From contig JANXSA010000599.1 of assembly GCA_025352915.1 (NCBI GenBank), positions 1 to 18,453 of the forward strand: a stretch of 18,453 nt of DNA. Reading direction: 5' to 3'. Under the pieces are notes generated by a model. The model had not been told where the DNA came from. It did not search any database and was given only the letters and a program-made list of their open reading frames with translations. The translations under genes and the position numbers were made by a program. Positions 1 to 7,262 of the stretch are shown piece after piece (position 1 is the first letter of the stretch; the number at the start of each line of letters is the position of its first letter). Origin of the DNA: Rhodospirillales bacterium (lineage in GTDB: Bacteria > Pseudomonadota > Alphaproteobacteria > Acetobacterales > Acetobacteraceae).

Positions 1-343
1 CGACGCGCTGGCCGCGATGGACGGCGTCGGCCTGGATTTCGATGCGGTCGGTGCCGTATTCGAGGCCGTAATCGAGGCCGATGACCTCGCCGGGGAGCTT
101 GCCGCGCTTGCGCAGCATGACGAAGCCGCAGCCGAGCTTGAGGGCCAGGGGGGCGGCCATCAGGAAGCCGCGGGATTCGATGCCGGCGACGAGGTCGGGC
201 TGGTAGGCGCGGACGACGCGGGCGAGGCGGCCCATGGCGACCTGCCAGGCGTCGGCGTCACGCAGGAGGGTTGAGATGTCGTAGAACAGGATGCCCGGCT
301 TGGGGAAATCGGGGATGCCGCGGATGTGGTCCTTGAGGTCCAT
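1..343 (-). CDS. apt: Adenine phosphoribosyltransferase, 5' part (cut by window edge)
   Basis: Purine salvage enzyme of the cytoplasm that converts adenine and PRPP to AMP and pyrophosphate. The visible N-terminal 114 residues begin [20 protein letters not shown], the typical Apt start. They continue with the [14 protein letters not shown] segment and the [10 protein letters not shown] segment that are characteristic of the family. The C-terminal part, including the PRPP-binding loop, lies beyond position 1. The start is the ATG at 343-341, preceded by an AGGAG ribosome binding site (complement of 354-359) at about 10 bases. The gene is divergent from the DUF2842 gene, with about 80 bases between them. 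The coding strand is C-rich, with GCC, CTC and CGC codons. Family assignment is secure; only the 3' end is unseen. Confidence 0.95.
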   Translation of the reverse strand, partial: MDLKDHIRGIPDFPKPGILFYDISTLLRDADAWQVAMGRLARVVRAYQPDLVAGIESRGFLMAAPLALKLGCGFVMLRKRGKLPGEVIGLDYGLEYGTDRIEIQADAVHRGQRV

Positions 344-422
344 GCGCGGGGGGCTCCTTTTTTGGGCGGGTGCGGGGGTGGCTGTATAGCGCGGTGTTGC
401 GTTGCGGCAAATTCGGCGCCAC

Positions 423-626
423 ATGCGGGGGATGTCGCGCATTCCGGTTGCCGTGTTGATTTTTCTGGTGGGCTTTGTCGCCTATGTCGGCGTTGTGGTG
501 GCGCTGGCGGACCATGTGCTGGGGCTGCACTGGGCGGTGCAGGCGGGGTATTTCGTGGTGGTGGGGACGGTTTGGGCGTGGCCGGCGCGGGCGCTGATGT
601 TTTGGGCGGCGCGGCCGTTGATGTAG
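423..626 (+). CDS. DUF2842 family small membrane protein
   Basis: Protein of 67 residues with two hydrophobic segments, roughly residues 7-27 ([20 protein letters not shown]) and 39-60, separated by a short [12 protein letters not shown] loop. It ends [17 protein letters not shown], a tail I recall from the DUF2842 family of small alphaproteobacterial membrane proteins. The function of that family is not known. The start is uncertain. ATG at 423 and ATG at 432 (MSRIPVAV, the form closest to relatives as I recall them) are both possible, and an in-frame TTG at 402 would add seven residues. None has a good ribosome binding site. The stop at 624-626 lies inside a truncated antisense HTH gene. 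Confidence 0.7.
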   Translation: MRGMSRIPVAVLIFLVGFVAYVGVVVALADHVLGLHWAVQAGYFVVVGTVWAWPARALMFWAARPLM

Positions 627-757
627 GAGGAGATCAGCTCGCGCGGCAGGGTGGCGGCGCGGGCGAGGTCGGATTGATTCCACTCGCGGGTATGCAGCGC
701 CAGGCGCAGTGTGCGGGCGAGGTCTTCGCGGTCCTGCAGGTCGGATTTCTTGGTCAC
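482..757 (-). pseudogene. XRE-type helix-turn-helix regulator, apparently truncated
   Basis: The first about 50 residues, from a GTG at 757, form a convincing Cro/C1-type helix-turn-helix. LARTLRLALHTREWNQSDLA is followed by [13 protein letters not shown], matching the usual order of helix 1, the Q-S-DLA helix and the recognition helix. The normal fourth and fifth helices (the P..L..iA..L pattern after NGR) are missing. From about residue 50 the frame runs antisense through the DUF2842 gene and yields low-complexity residues with no fold I recognise, ending at 482. A deletion that fused the HTH to the DUF2842 3' end would explain this. A genuine short protein with a long antisense overlap is the alternative. 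The HTH half covers about 605-757. No strong ribosome binding site is visible. Confidence 0.5.
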
Positions 758-835
758 CTGCGCGGTGTGCCCCCGTCGGTCACATTATGGGGGCAAGCGT
801 GACGATGGTGGCGCGGTTGTCAAGGAAAGCGGGAA

Positions 836-912
836 TGGTCGGAGTGAGAGGATTCGAACCTCCGGCCCCTGCGTCCCGAACACAGTGCTCTACCAGGCTG
901 AGCTACACTCCG
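836..912 (-). tRNA. tRNA-Pro (anticodon CGG)
   Basis: Read on the minus strand, the acceptor stem pairs CGGAGTG (912-906) with CACTCCG (846-840), followed by discriminator A and an encoded CCA (839-836). The D-arm contains TAGCTCAGCCTGGTAGAGCA. The anticodon stem CTGTG/CGCAG encloses the loop TTCGGGA, giving anticodon CGG, which reads CCG proline codons. The T-arm has the GGTTCGAATCC core. Total length is 77 nt. The CCG codon is abundant in this GC-rich genome. Confidence 0.96.
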
Positions 913-942
913 GCTGAGCGGCGTATAGCGGTCCCTTGGTGT

Positions 943-978
943 GACGGCAAGCGGGGGGCTGACGGCAAGCGGGGGGCT
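943..978. repeat. Exact 18-bp tandem duplication at a gene end
   Basis: The sequence GACGGCAAGCGGGGGGCT occurs twice in direct tandem (943-960 and 961-978). The second copy overlaps the stop codon of the LOG-family gene (complement of 977-979). It looks like a recent slippage or duplication event between that gene and the tRNA-Pro gene. Confidence 0.9.
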
Positions 979-1564
979 ATAGGCGTTGTGCCGCGCCGGG
1001 GACGGGGATGGGGGCGGGCAGGGCGGCGAGGCGGGCGAGGATGGCGGGAACGCCGGCATGGACCTCGAAGAGCTGGCGCACCTCGGGGCGGGCGAAGCCT
1101 TGGGCGATGGCGGTGTCGATGGCGGCGACCAGGGGGGCGGCGGAGCCCAGGATATCGCAGACCAGGATCGGCTTGGCGTGCAGGCGGAGTTGGCGCCAGG
1201 TGATGATCTCGACGGTTTCGTCCAGCGTGCCGAGGCCGCCGGGGAGGGTGACGAAGGCGTCGGCGCGGTCGAACATGGCGGTTTTGCGGGTGTGCATGCT
1301 GTCGGTGATGATGAGGTCGCTGACGCCGTCATGGGCGACTTCCTGGCGGCGGAGGAATTCGGGGATGACGCCGGTGACCGGGCCGCCGGCCGCCAGTGCG
1401 GCGTTGGCGACGACGCCCATCAGGCCCATCTGGCCGCCGCCATAGACCAGGCGCCAGCCGGCGTGGGCGATGCCGTGGCCGAGTGCGGCGGCGGCGGCGC
1501 GGAAGGCCGGGGCGGTGCCGAGGCTGGAGCCGCAGAACACGGCGACTGATTGGATGTGCGACAT
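977..1564 (-). CDS. LOG-family protein (TIGR00730; probable nucleoside 5'-monophosphate phosphoribohydrolase)
   Basis: Protein of 195 residues of the LOG / 'lysine decarboxylase-like' Rossmann family, cytoplasmic. The N-terminus SVAVFCGSSLG and the glycine-rich LVYGGGQMGLMG (residues 39-50) form the nucleotide fold. The signature MHTRK (90-94) and PGGLGTLDE (108-116) carry the catalytic arginine and glutamate. Characterised members remove ribose 5-phosphate from cytokinin nucleotides or AMP; older annotations as lysine decarboxylase are misleading. The ATG at 1564 is chosen because homology starts at residue 5; the frame stays open upstream to 1795 but through low-complexity HHQAA repeats. 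The ribosome binding site is weak (GCGGAAAA). It is transcribed towards tRNA-Pro, which follows on the same strand, and is divergent from the cytochrome c' gene. Confidence 0.9.
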   Translation of the reverse strand: MSHIQSVAVFCGSSLGTAPAFRAAAAALGHGIAHAGWRLVYGGGQMGLMGVVANAALAAGGPVTGVIPEFLRRQEVAHDGVSDLIITDSMHTRKTAMFDRADAFVTLPGGLGTLDETVEIITWRQLRLHAKPILVCDILGSAAPLVAAIDTAIAQGFARPEVRQLFEVHAGVPAILARLAALPAPIPVPGAAQRL

Positions 1565-1572
1565 GGTGTTTT

Positions 1573-1616
1573 CCGCTTGATGATGCGCCGCTTGATGATG
1601 CGCCGCTTGGTGATGA
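1573..1616. repeat. 15-bp tandem repeat, about 2.9 copies
   Basis: The unit CCGCTTGATGATGCG occurs at 1573-1587 and 1588-1602, with a third, slightly altered copy at 1603-1616. It lies 9 bases upstream of the LOG-gene ATG, in the 252-bp gap between that gene and cytochrome c'. Being a multiple of three, it keeps the upstream frame open (HHQAA repeats). Confidence 0.85.
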
Positions 1617-1816
1617 GATGGGGGCTCGGGGTGGCGTAGCCGGGATTCGCGCGGCTGGTAAGGCGCACGCGAATGTGATGGCGGCGGGGTTTGGCGGCGG
1701 CGCGGGATTCGGATGCAGTTCGTTAAATTCTCTTGTAGGATCGGGGGGCGAAATGCTTCCGTCCTTGCAGCACCGCGGCGATCGGTGGCCAACATTCTGG
1801 GGACGATTGGTAGACC

Positions 1817-2275
1817 ATGAAAAATTTGATCGTGAAGGCCACGCTGCTGGCCGGGCTTGTTGCTGGCATCTCAGGCGTTGCCTGGGCGCAGGGTGCCGCC
1901 GATGCGGTGGCGCAGCGCCAGGCGGGGTTCAAGGCCATTGGGGCGGCGACCGGCGAAGTGAAGAAGGTGATGGACGCCGGCGGCGACCTTACCAGCGTGG
2001 CGGCCAAGGCGGCCGAGATCAGCGCGTTTGCCAAGCGGATTCCGGCCCTGTTTCCGGCCGGGAGCGGCGCGGAGAGCGGCGCCAAGACACGCGCGCTGCC
2101 GGCGATCTGGGAGAACAAGTCGGATTTCGACGCCAATGCCGGCATGTTGGGCACCGCGGCCGACAAGCTGGAGATGGCGCTGAAGGCGAACGACAAGACG
2201 GCGACCGCGGCGGCGTTCACCGCCATGACCGGTCAGTGCGGCGCTTGCCACCGGCCGTATCGCGCGCCGCAATAA
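1817..2275 (+). CDS. Cytochrome c' (periplasmic class II c-type cytochrome)
   Basis: Secreted haem protein of 152 residues. A signal peptide spans residues 1-24 (MKNLIVKATLLAGLVAGISG, then VAWA, cleaved before QGA). The mature part is a predicted four-helix bundle with the single haem site CGACH at residues 141-145 near the C-terminus, as in class II cytochromes c'. Residues IWENKSDFDA (97-106) match the family. Cytochromes c' bind NO and CO at a five-coordinate haem and are linked to nitric oxide tolerance; some relatives (cytochrome c-556) are electron carriers. The neighbouring convergent cytochrome b561 gene is a frequent partner that could reduce it. The start ATG has only a weak upstream ribosome binding site. 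Confidence 0.92.
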   Translation: MKNLIVKATLLAGLVAGISGVAWAQGAADAVAQRQAGFKAIGAATGEVKKVMDAGGDLTSVAAKAAEISAFAKRIPALFPAGSGAESGAKTRALPAIWENKSDFDANAGMLGTAADKLEMALKANDKTATAAAFTAMTGQCGACHRPYRAPQ

Positions 2276-2296
2276 GCGACGCCGAAGCGATCTGGC

Positions 2297-2335
2297 GGCC
2301 GGGTGCGCAGGTGCCCGGCCGTTGGCGTTTTTAAA
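2297..2335. terminator. Hairpin terminator between convergent cytochrome genes
   Basis: Inverted repeat GGCCGGG (2297-2303) and CCCGGCC (2314-2320) with a 10-base loop, followed on the + strand by GTTGGCG and TTTTT. It lies in the 55-bp gap between the cytochrome c' stop and the cytochrome b561 stop, so it would end the rightward transcript. On the minus strand the T-run is absent, so it is best read as rightward. Confidence 0.7.
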
Positions 2336-3047
2336 GCTTGGTGACGATCAGCCAGACCGCCACGGCGGCGGCGGCCAGCACGGCCAGGGCGAGCAGGGGG
2401 CTGCGCATACGCGGCTGCTTGGTTGCGGCCGGCAGGCGTTTCTTGCCGGTGATCATGGGCGGCACCAGGTAATGGCGCTTGAGCACCGCGTAGCTGATGA
2501 GGGCGAACAGGTGGGCGGCGATCATGAGCTGGATCGCGGTGAACACCAGGCGGTGTTGGGACAATGCCCAGGCGCCCCAGGCACTGCCGACGAGGTGGTT
2601 TAGCGGGCCCTCGACGAAGCTTTCCTCGTCGGACGCCAGCATGCCGGTGCTGACCTGGGCCAGCAGCAGCAGCAGCATCGCCAGCACCATCCAGCCGCCG
2701 GCGGCGTTGTGGCCGACTTGCGTGTCCGGTTCACGCTTGGTCATCTGCATCAGGTGGGTGACGGCGTGGAACGGGTTGCCGAGGAAATGGCTGAAGCGCG
2801 CCGTCTCGCTGCCGATGAAGCCCCAGACGATGCGGAACAGCAGCAGCACCAGGATGGCCTCGCCGGACCACATGTGCACGCGCATGCTGTTGAAGAACTC
2901 GACGCTGGTCCAACTGATGAGCAGCAGCACCAGCAGGGTCCAGTGGAACAGCCGCACCGGGCCGTCCCAGACGCGCATCGGCAGCATCAGGCTGGGTTTC
3001 GGTGGCGCGCCGCGTGGAGGGGCAGGCGTGCTCGTGGGGGATGCCAT
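2331..3047 (-). CDS. Cytochrome b561-type membrane protein (COG3658-like)
   Basis: Integral membrane di-haem b cytochrome of 238 residues. It has the RLFHW motif (residues 32-36, near helix 1), helix 2 starting near VHMWSGEAILVLLLFRIVWG (57-76), helix 3 around GHNAAGGWMVLAMLLLLLAQ (112-131), helix 4 around 168-188 and an extra C-terminal helix at 216-236. H35, H58, H113 and H179 are plausible haem ligands. Such proteins pass electrons from the quinone pool or NAD(P)H-linked donors to periplasmic c-type cytochromes. The start at 3047 is fixed by an AGGAGA ribosome binding site 7 bases upstream; an earlier in-frame ATG at 3098 lacks one. It is convergent with the cytochrome c' gene, its likely redox partner. 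Confidence 0.88.
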   Translation of the reverse strand: MASPTSTPAPPRGAPPKPSLMLPMRVWDGPVRLFHWTLLVLLLISWTSVEFFNSMRVHMWSGEAILVLLLFRIVWGFIGSETARFSHFLGNPFHAVTHLMQMTKREPDTQVGHNAAGGWMVLAMLLLLLAQVSTGMLASDEESFVEGPLNHLVGSAWGAWALSQHRLVFTAIQLMIAAHLFALISYAVLKRHYLVPPMITGKKRLPAATKQPRMRSPLLALAVLAAAAVAVWLIVTKL

Positions 3048-3174
3048 CGTCGTCTCCTGCGGCGGAATGTGCGTGTCGTGGTACCGAATTTGCAGCATTC
3101 ATCGCGGGATGCCTAGATTTGCGTCTTGGGGCCGGGCGCGCTGCGGCGGCCTTGGTTCCTTGGAGGCGCTGGAG

Positions 3175-4383
3175 ATGGCCACACCCCTGCCGGACGGCCA
3201 TACGCCTGCCCCCGCAGGGAGCAACGCGGTGCTGCGCGGCGTGGTGCTGGGCGTGGCCGGGCTCGGCGTGCTGGCGGTGGCGGCGTGGCTTGGGCTGCGC
3301 GAGCCGGCGCCGCCGGTCGCGGTGCCGGGGCCGGTGGCAATACCGGCACCGGCCGTCGCGCCGCCATCATTGCCGATGGCGCGGCTGCCGGTGGCGTCCG
3401 CACCGCCGGCCGCGGTGCCGCCAGTTTCGGCACCGGCTCCGGCGGCACCAGTTCTGGCCGTACCAGTTCCGGCCGCACCAGTTCCGGCCATCTCGGCCCC
3501 GGTCCCTGCCCCGGTCCCTGCGACCTCCGCCGCGGCGACGGCTGAGCCGCCGCGGTTCGACATCGTGCGGGTCAATCCGCAGGGTGGCGCGGTGATCGCC
3601 GGGCGCGCGGCGCCGGGGAGCGAGGTGATCCTGCGCAGCAATGGGCACGAGATCGGCCGCACCCGGGCCGATGCCCAGGGGCAATGGGTGCTGGCGGGTG
3701 CCGCACCTCTGGCGCCGGGGACACATGAAATCACGGTGGCTTCGCGTGATGCCAGCGGGCGCGAGACTGCCGGCGCGGCCACGGTGCTGGCGGAGGTCGC
3801 CGCGCGGACGGCACCGGTGGCGTCGGCCTCGCCGGCATCATCCGCACCGGCATCATCCGCGCCTCTGGTGGTGCTGACCACGCCGCAAGGCGCGCCGACG
3901 TTGTTGCAAGGTCCGGCGCGGGCGGCGGGGCCGGCGCGGCTGGGGCTCGACCTGGTCGATTATGACGACGCCGGTGAGATCCGCTTTGCCGGCACGGCGC
4001 CAGCCGGGGCGTTGGTGCGCGTCTATGTCGACGATGGCTTCGTGGGCGAGGCCATTGCCGGGGCCGACGGGCGCTGGGCGCTGGTGCCGGGCAGCCGGGT
4101 GGCCCAGGGCGAGCACCGGCTAAGGCTGGACCAGATGGACCCGGCCGGCCGCGTGGTCACCGCGCGCATCGCGCAGCCGTTCCAGCGCGCCGCGGTGGCG
4201 GCAGCTTCGGCCGGCGGCCAGCGCGTGGTGGTGCAGCCGCGGCAGAACCTGTGGCGGATCGCGCGCCAGGCCTATGGCCAGGGGGTGCGCTATACTGAAA
4301 TCTTTGCCGCCAACCGCGATGTGATCAGCGATCCCTCCCGCATTTATCCGGGGCAGGTTTTTACGGTGCCGGTGCGGCCTTGA
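3175..4383 (+). CDS. LysM-domain protein with Pro/Ala linker and Ig-like repeats
   Basis: Protein of 402 residues. Residues 1-18 are polar. One membrane segment follows (about 19-41, VLRGVVLGVAGLGVLAVAAW), so it is anchored in the inner membrane with the rest in the periplasm. Residues 43-125 form a Pro/Ala/Val-rich linker. Two Ig-like modules follow: about 128-205 (IVRVNPQGGAVIAGRAAPGS, ADAQGQWVLAG) and about 256-335 (IRFAGTAPAGALVRVYVDDG, ADGRWALVPG). A C-terminal LysM domain lies at about 349-400 (QNLWRIARQAYG, YTEIFAANRD, IYPGQVFTVP). LysM domains bind peptidoglycan, so a role in envelope organisation is inferred; the exact function is unknown. The start is set by GGAGG at 3162-3166. The frame is open further upstream but runs antisense through cytochrome b561. 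It is followed by repeat element A. Confidence 0.85.
   Translation: MATPLPDGHTPAPAGSNAVLRGVVLGVAGLGVLAVAAWLGLREPAPPVAVPGPVAIPAPAVAPPSLPMARLPVASAPPAAVPPVSAPAPAAPVLAVPVPAAPVPAISAPVPAPVPATSAAATAEPPRFDIVRVNPQGGAVIAGRAAPGSEVILRSNGHEIGRTRADAQGQWVLAGAAPLAPGTHEITVASRDASGRETAGAATVLAEVAARTAPVASASPASSAPASSAPLVVLTTPQGAPTLLQGPARAAGPARLGLDLVDYDDAGEIRFAGTAPAGALVRVYVDDGFVGEAIAGADGRWALVPGSRVAQGEHRLRLDQMDPAGRVVTARIAQPFQRAAVAAASAGGQRVVVQPRQNLWRIARQAYGQGVRYTEIFAANRDVISDPSRIYPGQVFTVPVRP
3445..3489 (+). repeat. 15-bp coding tandem repeat in LysM protein linker
   Basis: Three consecutive copies of GCACCAGTTCCGGCC-type units (3445-3459, 3460-3474, 3475-3489) with one or two substitutions. They encode a five-residue Pro/Ala/Val repeat (APVLA, VPVPA, APVPA) in the linker. 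Such units readily change copy number. A second smaller pair of CCGGCATCATCCGCA-type units lies near 3832-3861. Confidence 0.8.
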
Positions 4384-4410
4384 GGGAGGCGAGCGGAAGG
4401 TAAGGGAAGG

Positions 4411-4560
4411 TCTTCTTTTTGTGAACAAAAAGAAGCAAAAAAACTTTATCCGATGGCTTTGGGCCAAATTATGAAGTGGGGGCGGACTGCCAAAACCGAT
4501 TCCACCTGGCGAGGGCAATGGATGAAGTTTTTTTGCTTCTTTTTGTTCACAAAAAGAAGA
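4411..4560. repeat. Paired A/T-rich inverted-repeat element A
   Basis: Left arm 4411-4446 and right arm 4525-4560 are perfect 36-base inverted copies, extended inward by CTTTATCC / GGATGAAG with one mismatch. The spacer at 4452-4519 is 68 bases. Each arm contains its own palindrome: CTTCTTTTTGT and ACAAAAAGAAG around a GA (or TC) centre. This is followed inward by a run of seven A's (left) or preceded by seven T's (right). Only 9 of 36 bases are G or C, against a very GC-rich background. It lies between the convergent LysM and hypothetical genes, 27 and 20 bases from their stop codons, and is a candidate bidirectional terminator. It has no coding potential. Confidence 0.9.
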
Positions 4561-4580
4561 TTCTTCCTGCCGCTTGTCTT

Positions 4581-5078
4581 TCAACCTTCCATCCGCTGCG
4601 GCGCTTCCATCCCGATTTCAGCCATCAGGTCCAGGTAGGGGCCGAGGGCGAGCAGGAACAGTGTCACGTCGGTCAGCAGGCTTTCGGCGGTGGTTGGCAT
4701 TTCGACCTTGCTGGCGCTGAGCAGTGCCACCCGGTGATCGGCCAGCAGGTCGGAGCGCCAGCCTTCCGGCAGGGTGGCGGGCAGCGAGCGCAGGGCTGCC
4801 AGCACTGCCTGGCGCTGTGCGGTTGCCTGGGCGGTGACGGCGCGGCCGCGGACGACCGGGCCGGTGGTGCGCGCGGTGCTGGGCACCCGTCCGATCACGG
4901 CTTGGAGCGATAATTCACCCAGCGCGTTGTCCGGGCCGCTGGTGCGCAGGCTTGCCGCCACCTGGCAGCCGCGCCAGGCGATCTCGAAGCGCGGCAGGCT
5001 TTCGGGGGTGGCCAGCGCCAGCCGGCCATCGAGACCGACGGCGAAGGGGCCGAGCTGGAACGGGGCATCGAAGGGCAT
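4581..5078 (-). CDS. Hypothetical protein, family not recognised
   Basis: Protein of 165 residues with no motif I recognise, no signal peptide and no clear catalytic site. The N-terminal half reads like a beta-rich domain ([33 protein letters not shown]). The C-terminal half is helical ([40 protein letters not shown]) and ends with a short acidic/hydrophobic tail. The ATG at 5078 is chosen over an in-frame ATG at 5132 because GGGAG stands 8 bases upstream. Codon use is like the neighbouring genes, so it is probably a real coding gene. It is divergent from psd (185 bp between starts) and convergent with the LysM gene across repeat element A. Confidence 0.7.
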   Translation of the reverse strand: MPFDAPFQLGPFAVGLDGRLALATPESLPRFEIAWRGCQVAASLRTSGPDNALGELSLQAVIGRVPSTARTTGPVVRGRAVTAQATAQRQAVLAALRSLPATLPEGWRSDLLADHRVALLSASKVEMPTTAESLLTDVTLFLLALGPYLDLMAEIGMEAPQRMEG

Positions 5079-5263
5079 GCAGGCACTCCCGGGCCGGTGG
5101 TGCGGCGATCTTGCCGGGCGGGGATGAAGCATCCATAAACGGCGGTGTTCAAACCCGGATGCGCGCCGGCTGTCCGCCCCGTGGTACTAGCGTGTGGCGC
5201 GGCTTTCCCGCATTCCCTGCTATCCCGCCCCCTGCCATCCCAAACTATCCGAGGCGTTTTGCC

Positions 5264-5941
5264 ATGTCGCTCGTCGCTTCCTTGCAGATGGTCCTGTCGC
5301 TGCCGCATCCGGCGGGGCGCCCGTTTATCATCGGCGGCGCGGTGGCGGTGGTCGCCGGCGCGGTCTTTGCGCCATGGCTGGTCTGGCTGGGGGCGGCGTT
5401 CATGCTGTTCTGCCTGTATTTCTTTCGCGACCCCGAGCGGGTGGCGCCGGACCGGGAGGGCGTGCTGGTGGCGCCGGCGGATGGGAGGGTGGTGTCCGTG
5501 GTGATGGCGGTGCCGCCGGGGGAATTGGAAATGGGGTCCGGCCCGCGCTGGCGGGTGGCGATCTTCCTGTCGGTGCTGGATGTGCATGTGAACCGGGTGC
5601 CGATCGACGGCACGGTGACGCGCATCGCCTATCGCCACGGCAAGTTCCTCAATGCCAGCGTCGACAAGGCCAGCACCGATAATGAGCGCAACGCACTGGC
5701 GATCCGGCTGGCCGATGGGCGCGAGATCGCGGTGGTGCAGATTGCCGGGCTGATCGCGCGGCGCATCCTGTGCGATGTGCGCGAGGGCGACGCGGTGCGC
5801 ACCGGGGCGCGCTTTGGCATCATCCGGTTCGGCAGCCGCACCGATCTTTATTTGCCCGAGGGGGTGCTGCCGCTGGTCTGCGAGGGCCAGTTGATGATCG
5901 GTGGCGAGACGGTGATCGCCGAACTGGAAGGCATGCGATGA
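5264..5941 (+). CDS. psd: Phosphatidylserine decarboxylase proenzyme (short, archaeal/type II-like)
   Basis: Converts phosphatidylserine to phosphatidylethanolamine at the inner membrane. It has 225 residues with N-terminal hydrophobic segments (about 22-54), then FFRDPERV (53-60) and PADG (71-74, catalytic Asp73). DVHVNRVP follows at 106-113, with His108 of the self-cleavage triad. RFGSRTDLY (188-196) contains the Gly190-Ser191 autocleavage site that creates the pyruvoyl group. The length and motifs fit the compact class of about 220-230 residues found in many alphaproteobacteria rather than the longer E. coli type. The stop overlaps the pssA start (ATGA), so the two steps of the pathway are translationally coupled. 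The start ATG has only a weak GAGG upstream. Confidence 0.95.
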   Translation: MSLVASLQMVLSLPHPAGRPFIIGGAVAVVAGAVFAPWLVWLGAAFMLFCLYFFRDPERVAPDREGVLVAPADGRVVSVVMAVPPGELEMGSGPRWRVAIFLSVLDVHVNRVPIDGTVTRIAYRHGKFLNASVDKASTDNERNALAIRLADGREIAVVQIAGLIARRILCDVREGDAVRTGARFGIIRFGSRTDLYLPEGVLPLVCEGQLMIGGETVIAELEGMR

Positions 5942-6795
5942 ACGAGCCGGAGGCGCTGGCGGGTGGGCGGGTGACGGCGGGGGAGCGGATGCGCCAGTTG
6001 CAGCGCCGGCTGCGCCCGCGCGCCCGGCCGCGTTTCAGCGGGCTTTCGTTCAACCGGATGATCCCCAACATCCTGACGATGATCGGGCTGTGCGCCGGGT
6101 TGACCGCGATGCGCTTTGCGCTGGAGGGGCGGTTTGCGGCGGCGGCGGGGTCGATCGTGGTGGCGGCGTGTATCGACGGGCTGGACGGGCGGATTGCCCG
6201 GCTGTTGAAGGCGACGTCGCGCTTTGGGGCGGAGTTCGACAGCCTGGCGGATTTCCTGTGCTTCGGGGTGGCGCCGGGGTTTGTGCTTTACTTGTGGTCA
6301 TTGCAGGCGCTGGGCGGGTTTGGCTATGTGCCGTGTTTGATGTTCGCGGTGTGCATGGCGCTGCGGCTGGCGCGGTTCAACGCGGCGCTGGATGCCGGGC
6401 CGCACCCTGCCTACACCTATAATTTCTTCACCGGGGTGCCGGCGCCGTGCGGGGCCGGGGTGGTGATGTTCCCGCTGTTCCTGGGGCTGGAGGGGCAGGC
6501 GCAGGGCTGGGAGTGGCTGGTGAAGCTGTCGCAGTTTCCGCCGCTGATCGCCGCGATCCTGATTGGCACGGCGCTGCTGCTGGTGTCCACGCTGCCGGTT
6601 TGGAGCTTCAAGAACTTCAAGGTGCCGAGCGCCTATGTGCTGCCGCTGCTGCTGGGGGTGGGGCTGTATGCGGCGCTGCTGGTGGCCGAGCCCTGGGCGG
6701 CGCTGGCCGGGGTTGGCATTGTGTATCTTGGGATGCTGCCGTTCTCGCTGCGTAGCTATCGGCGGTTGAAGCGGGAGGCGGAGGCGGGAAGTTGA
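5938..6795 (+). CDS. pssA: CDP-diacylglycerol--serine O-phosphatidyltransferase
   Basis: Integral membrane enzyme that makes phosphatidylserine from CDP-diacylglycerol and serine, feeding Psd in the same operon. Of 285 residues, the first about 37 form a basic cytoplasmic tail ([15 protein letters not shown]). The CDP-alcohol phosphatidyltransferase signature D-x2-DG-x2-AR-x8-G-x3-D-x3-D is complete at residues 80-105 (D80, D83, G84, A87, R88, G97, D101, D105). About seven further hydrophobic segments follow, as is usual for the PssA (type II) family. The ATG at 5938 overlaps the psd stop by four bases. Transcription would run into repeat element B, which begins 4 bases after the stop. Confidence 0.96.
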   Translation: MNEPEALAGGRVTAGERMRQLQRRLRPRARPRFSGLSFNRMIPNILTMIGLCAGLTAMRFALEGRFAAAAGSIVVAACIDGLDGRIARLLKATSRFGAEFDSLADFLCFGVAPGFVLYLWSLQALGGFGYVPCLMFAVCMALRLARFNAALDAGPHPAYTYNFFTGVPAPCGAGVVMFPLFLGLEGQAQGWEWLVKLSQFPPLIAAILIGTALLLVSTLPVWSFKNFKVPSAYVLPLLLGVGLYAALLVAEPWAALAGVGIVYLGMLPFSLRSYRRLKREAEAGS

Positions 6796-6799
6796 AGCA

Positions 6800-6889
6800 G
6801 TTCTTTTTTGAAAAAAAGAACCAAAAAACTTTTATCCATAAGGCAAATGGATAAAGTTTTTTTGCTTCTTTTTGTTCACAAAAAGAAGA
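6800..6889. repeat. Paired A/T-rich inverted-repeat element B (compact, asymmetric)
   Basis: The right arm 6854-6889 is identical to the 36-base arm of the other elements. The left arm (6800-6837) is a variant with GTTCTTTTTT and AAAAAAGAAC in place of the CTTC-type palindrome. The inner stem TTTATCCAT (6831-6839) and ATGGATAAA (6847-6855) closes on a 7-base loop and is followed by seven T's after one G. This makes a plausible rightward intrinsic terminator for psd-pssA; the A-run on the left gives the mirror image. It sits between co-directional genes, 4 bases after the pssA stop and 22 bases before the next start. Confidence 0.88.
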
Positions 6890-6911
6890 TTCTTGCTTGA
6901 GGGAGCTAGCG

Positions 6912-7262
6912 ATGCGCGACACCACCGAGATCCACGCCTGGCACGCCCATGTCTATTTCGACCCCGAGGATCGCGCCGCGGCGCTGAAGCTGCGCGAGGC
7001 GATCGGCGCGCGCTTTCCGGCCACCGTGCTGGGGCGCTGGCACGCCGTGCCGGTGGGGCCGCATCCGCGGGCGATGTATCAGATTGCGTTTGGGCTGGAG
7101 CTTTTCCCGACGCTGGTGCCATTCCTGGCGCTGAACCGGACGGGGCTGACCGTGCTGGTGCATCCCGAGAGCGGCCGGCCGAAGGATGATCACCTGAAGC
7201 ATGCGATGTGGCTGGGCGAGGTGCTGGCCTTGAAGGGCGATATGCTGCCGGAGACCGAATGA
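6912..7262 (+). CDS. DOPA 4,5-dioxygenase family protein
   Basis: Protein of 116 residues of the small DOPA_dioxygen family, with no signal peptide. The N-terminal HAWHAHVYFD (residues 8-17) is the family hallmark. GPHPRAMYQIAF (49-60) and LVHPESG (82-88) supply further conserved histidines that may bind iron. Fungal and some bacterial members open the catechol ring of DOPA by extradiol cleavage; many bacterial members have no known substrate. The ATG at 6912 has GGGAG 7 bases upstream (6900-6904), and an in-frame TTG at 6897 is less likely. It overlaps the next gene at ATGA and seems to begin a four-gene cluster. Confidence 0.85.
   Translation: MRDTTEIHAWHAHVYFDPEDRAAALKLREAIGARFPATVLGRWHAVPVGPHPRAMYQIAFGLELFPTLVPFLALNRTGLTVLVHPESGRPKDDHLKHAMWLGEVLALKGDMLPETE

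Noticed and set aside
1565..1795. 77-residue N-terminal extension of the LOG-family protein
   Set aside because: The extension is low-complexity with HHQAA repeats from the tandem repeat, and family homology starts right after the ATG at 1564.
2497..3174. Long upstream extension of the LysM protein frame
   Set aside because: It runs antisense through cytochrome b561, has no family features, and a good ribosome binding site and membrane segment place the start at 3175.
4411..4560. Insertion sequence with 36-bp terminal inverted repeats
   Set aside because: The 68-base interior cannot encode a transposase and no target-site duplication flanks any of the four elements; a non-autonomous relative remains possible.
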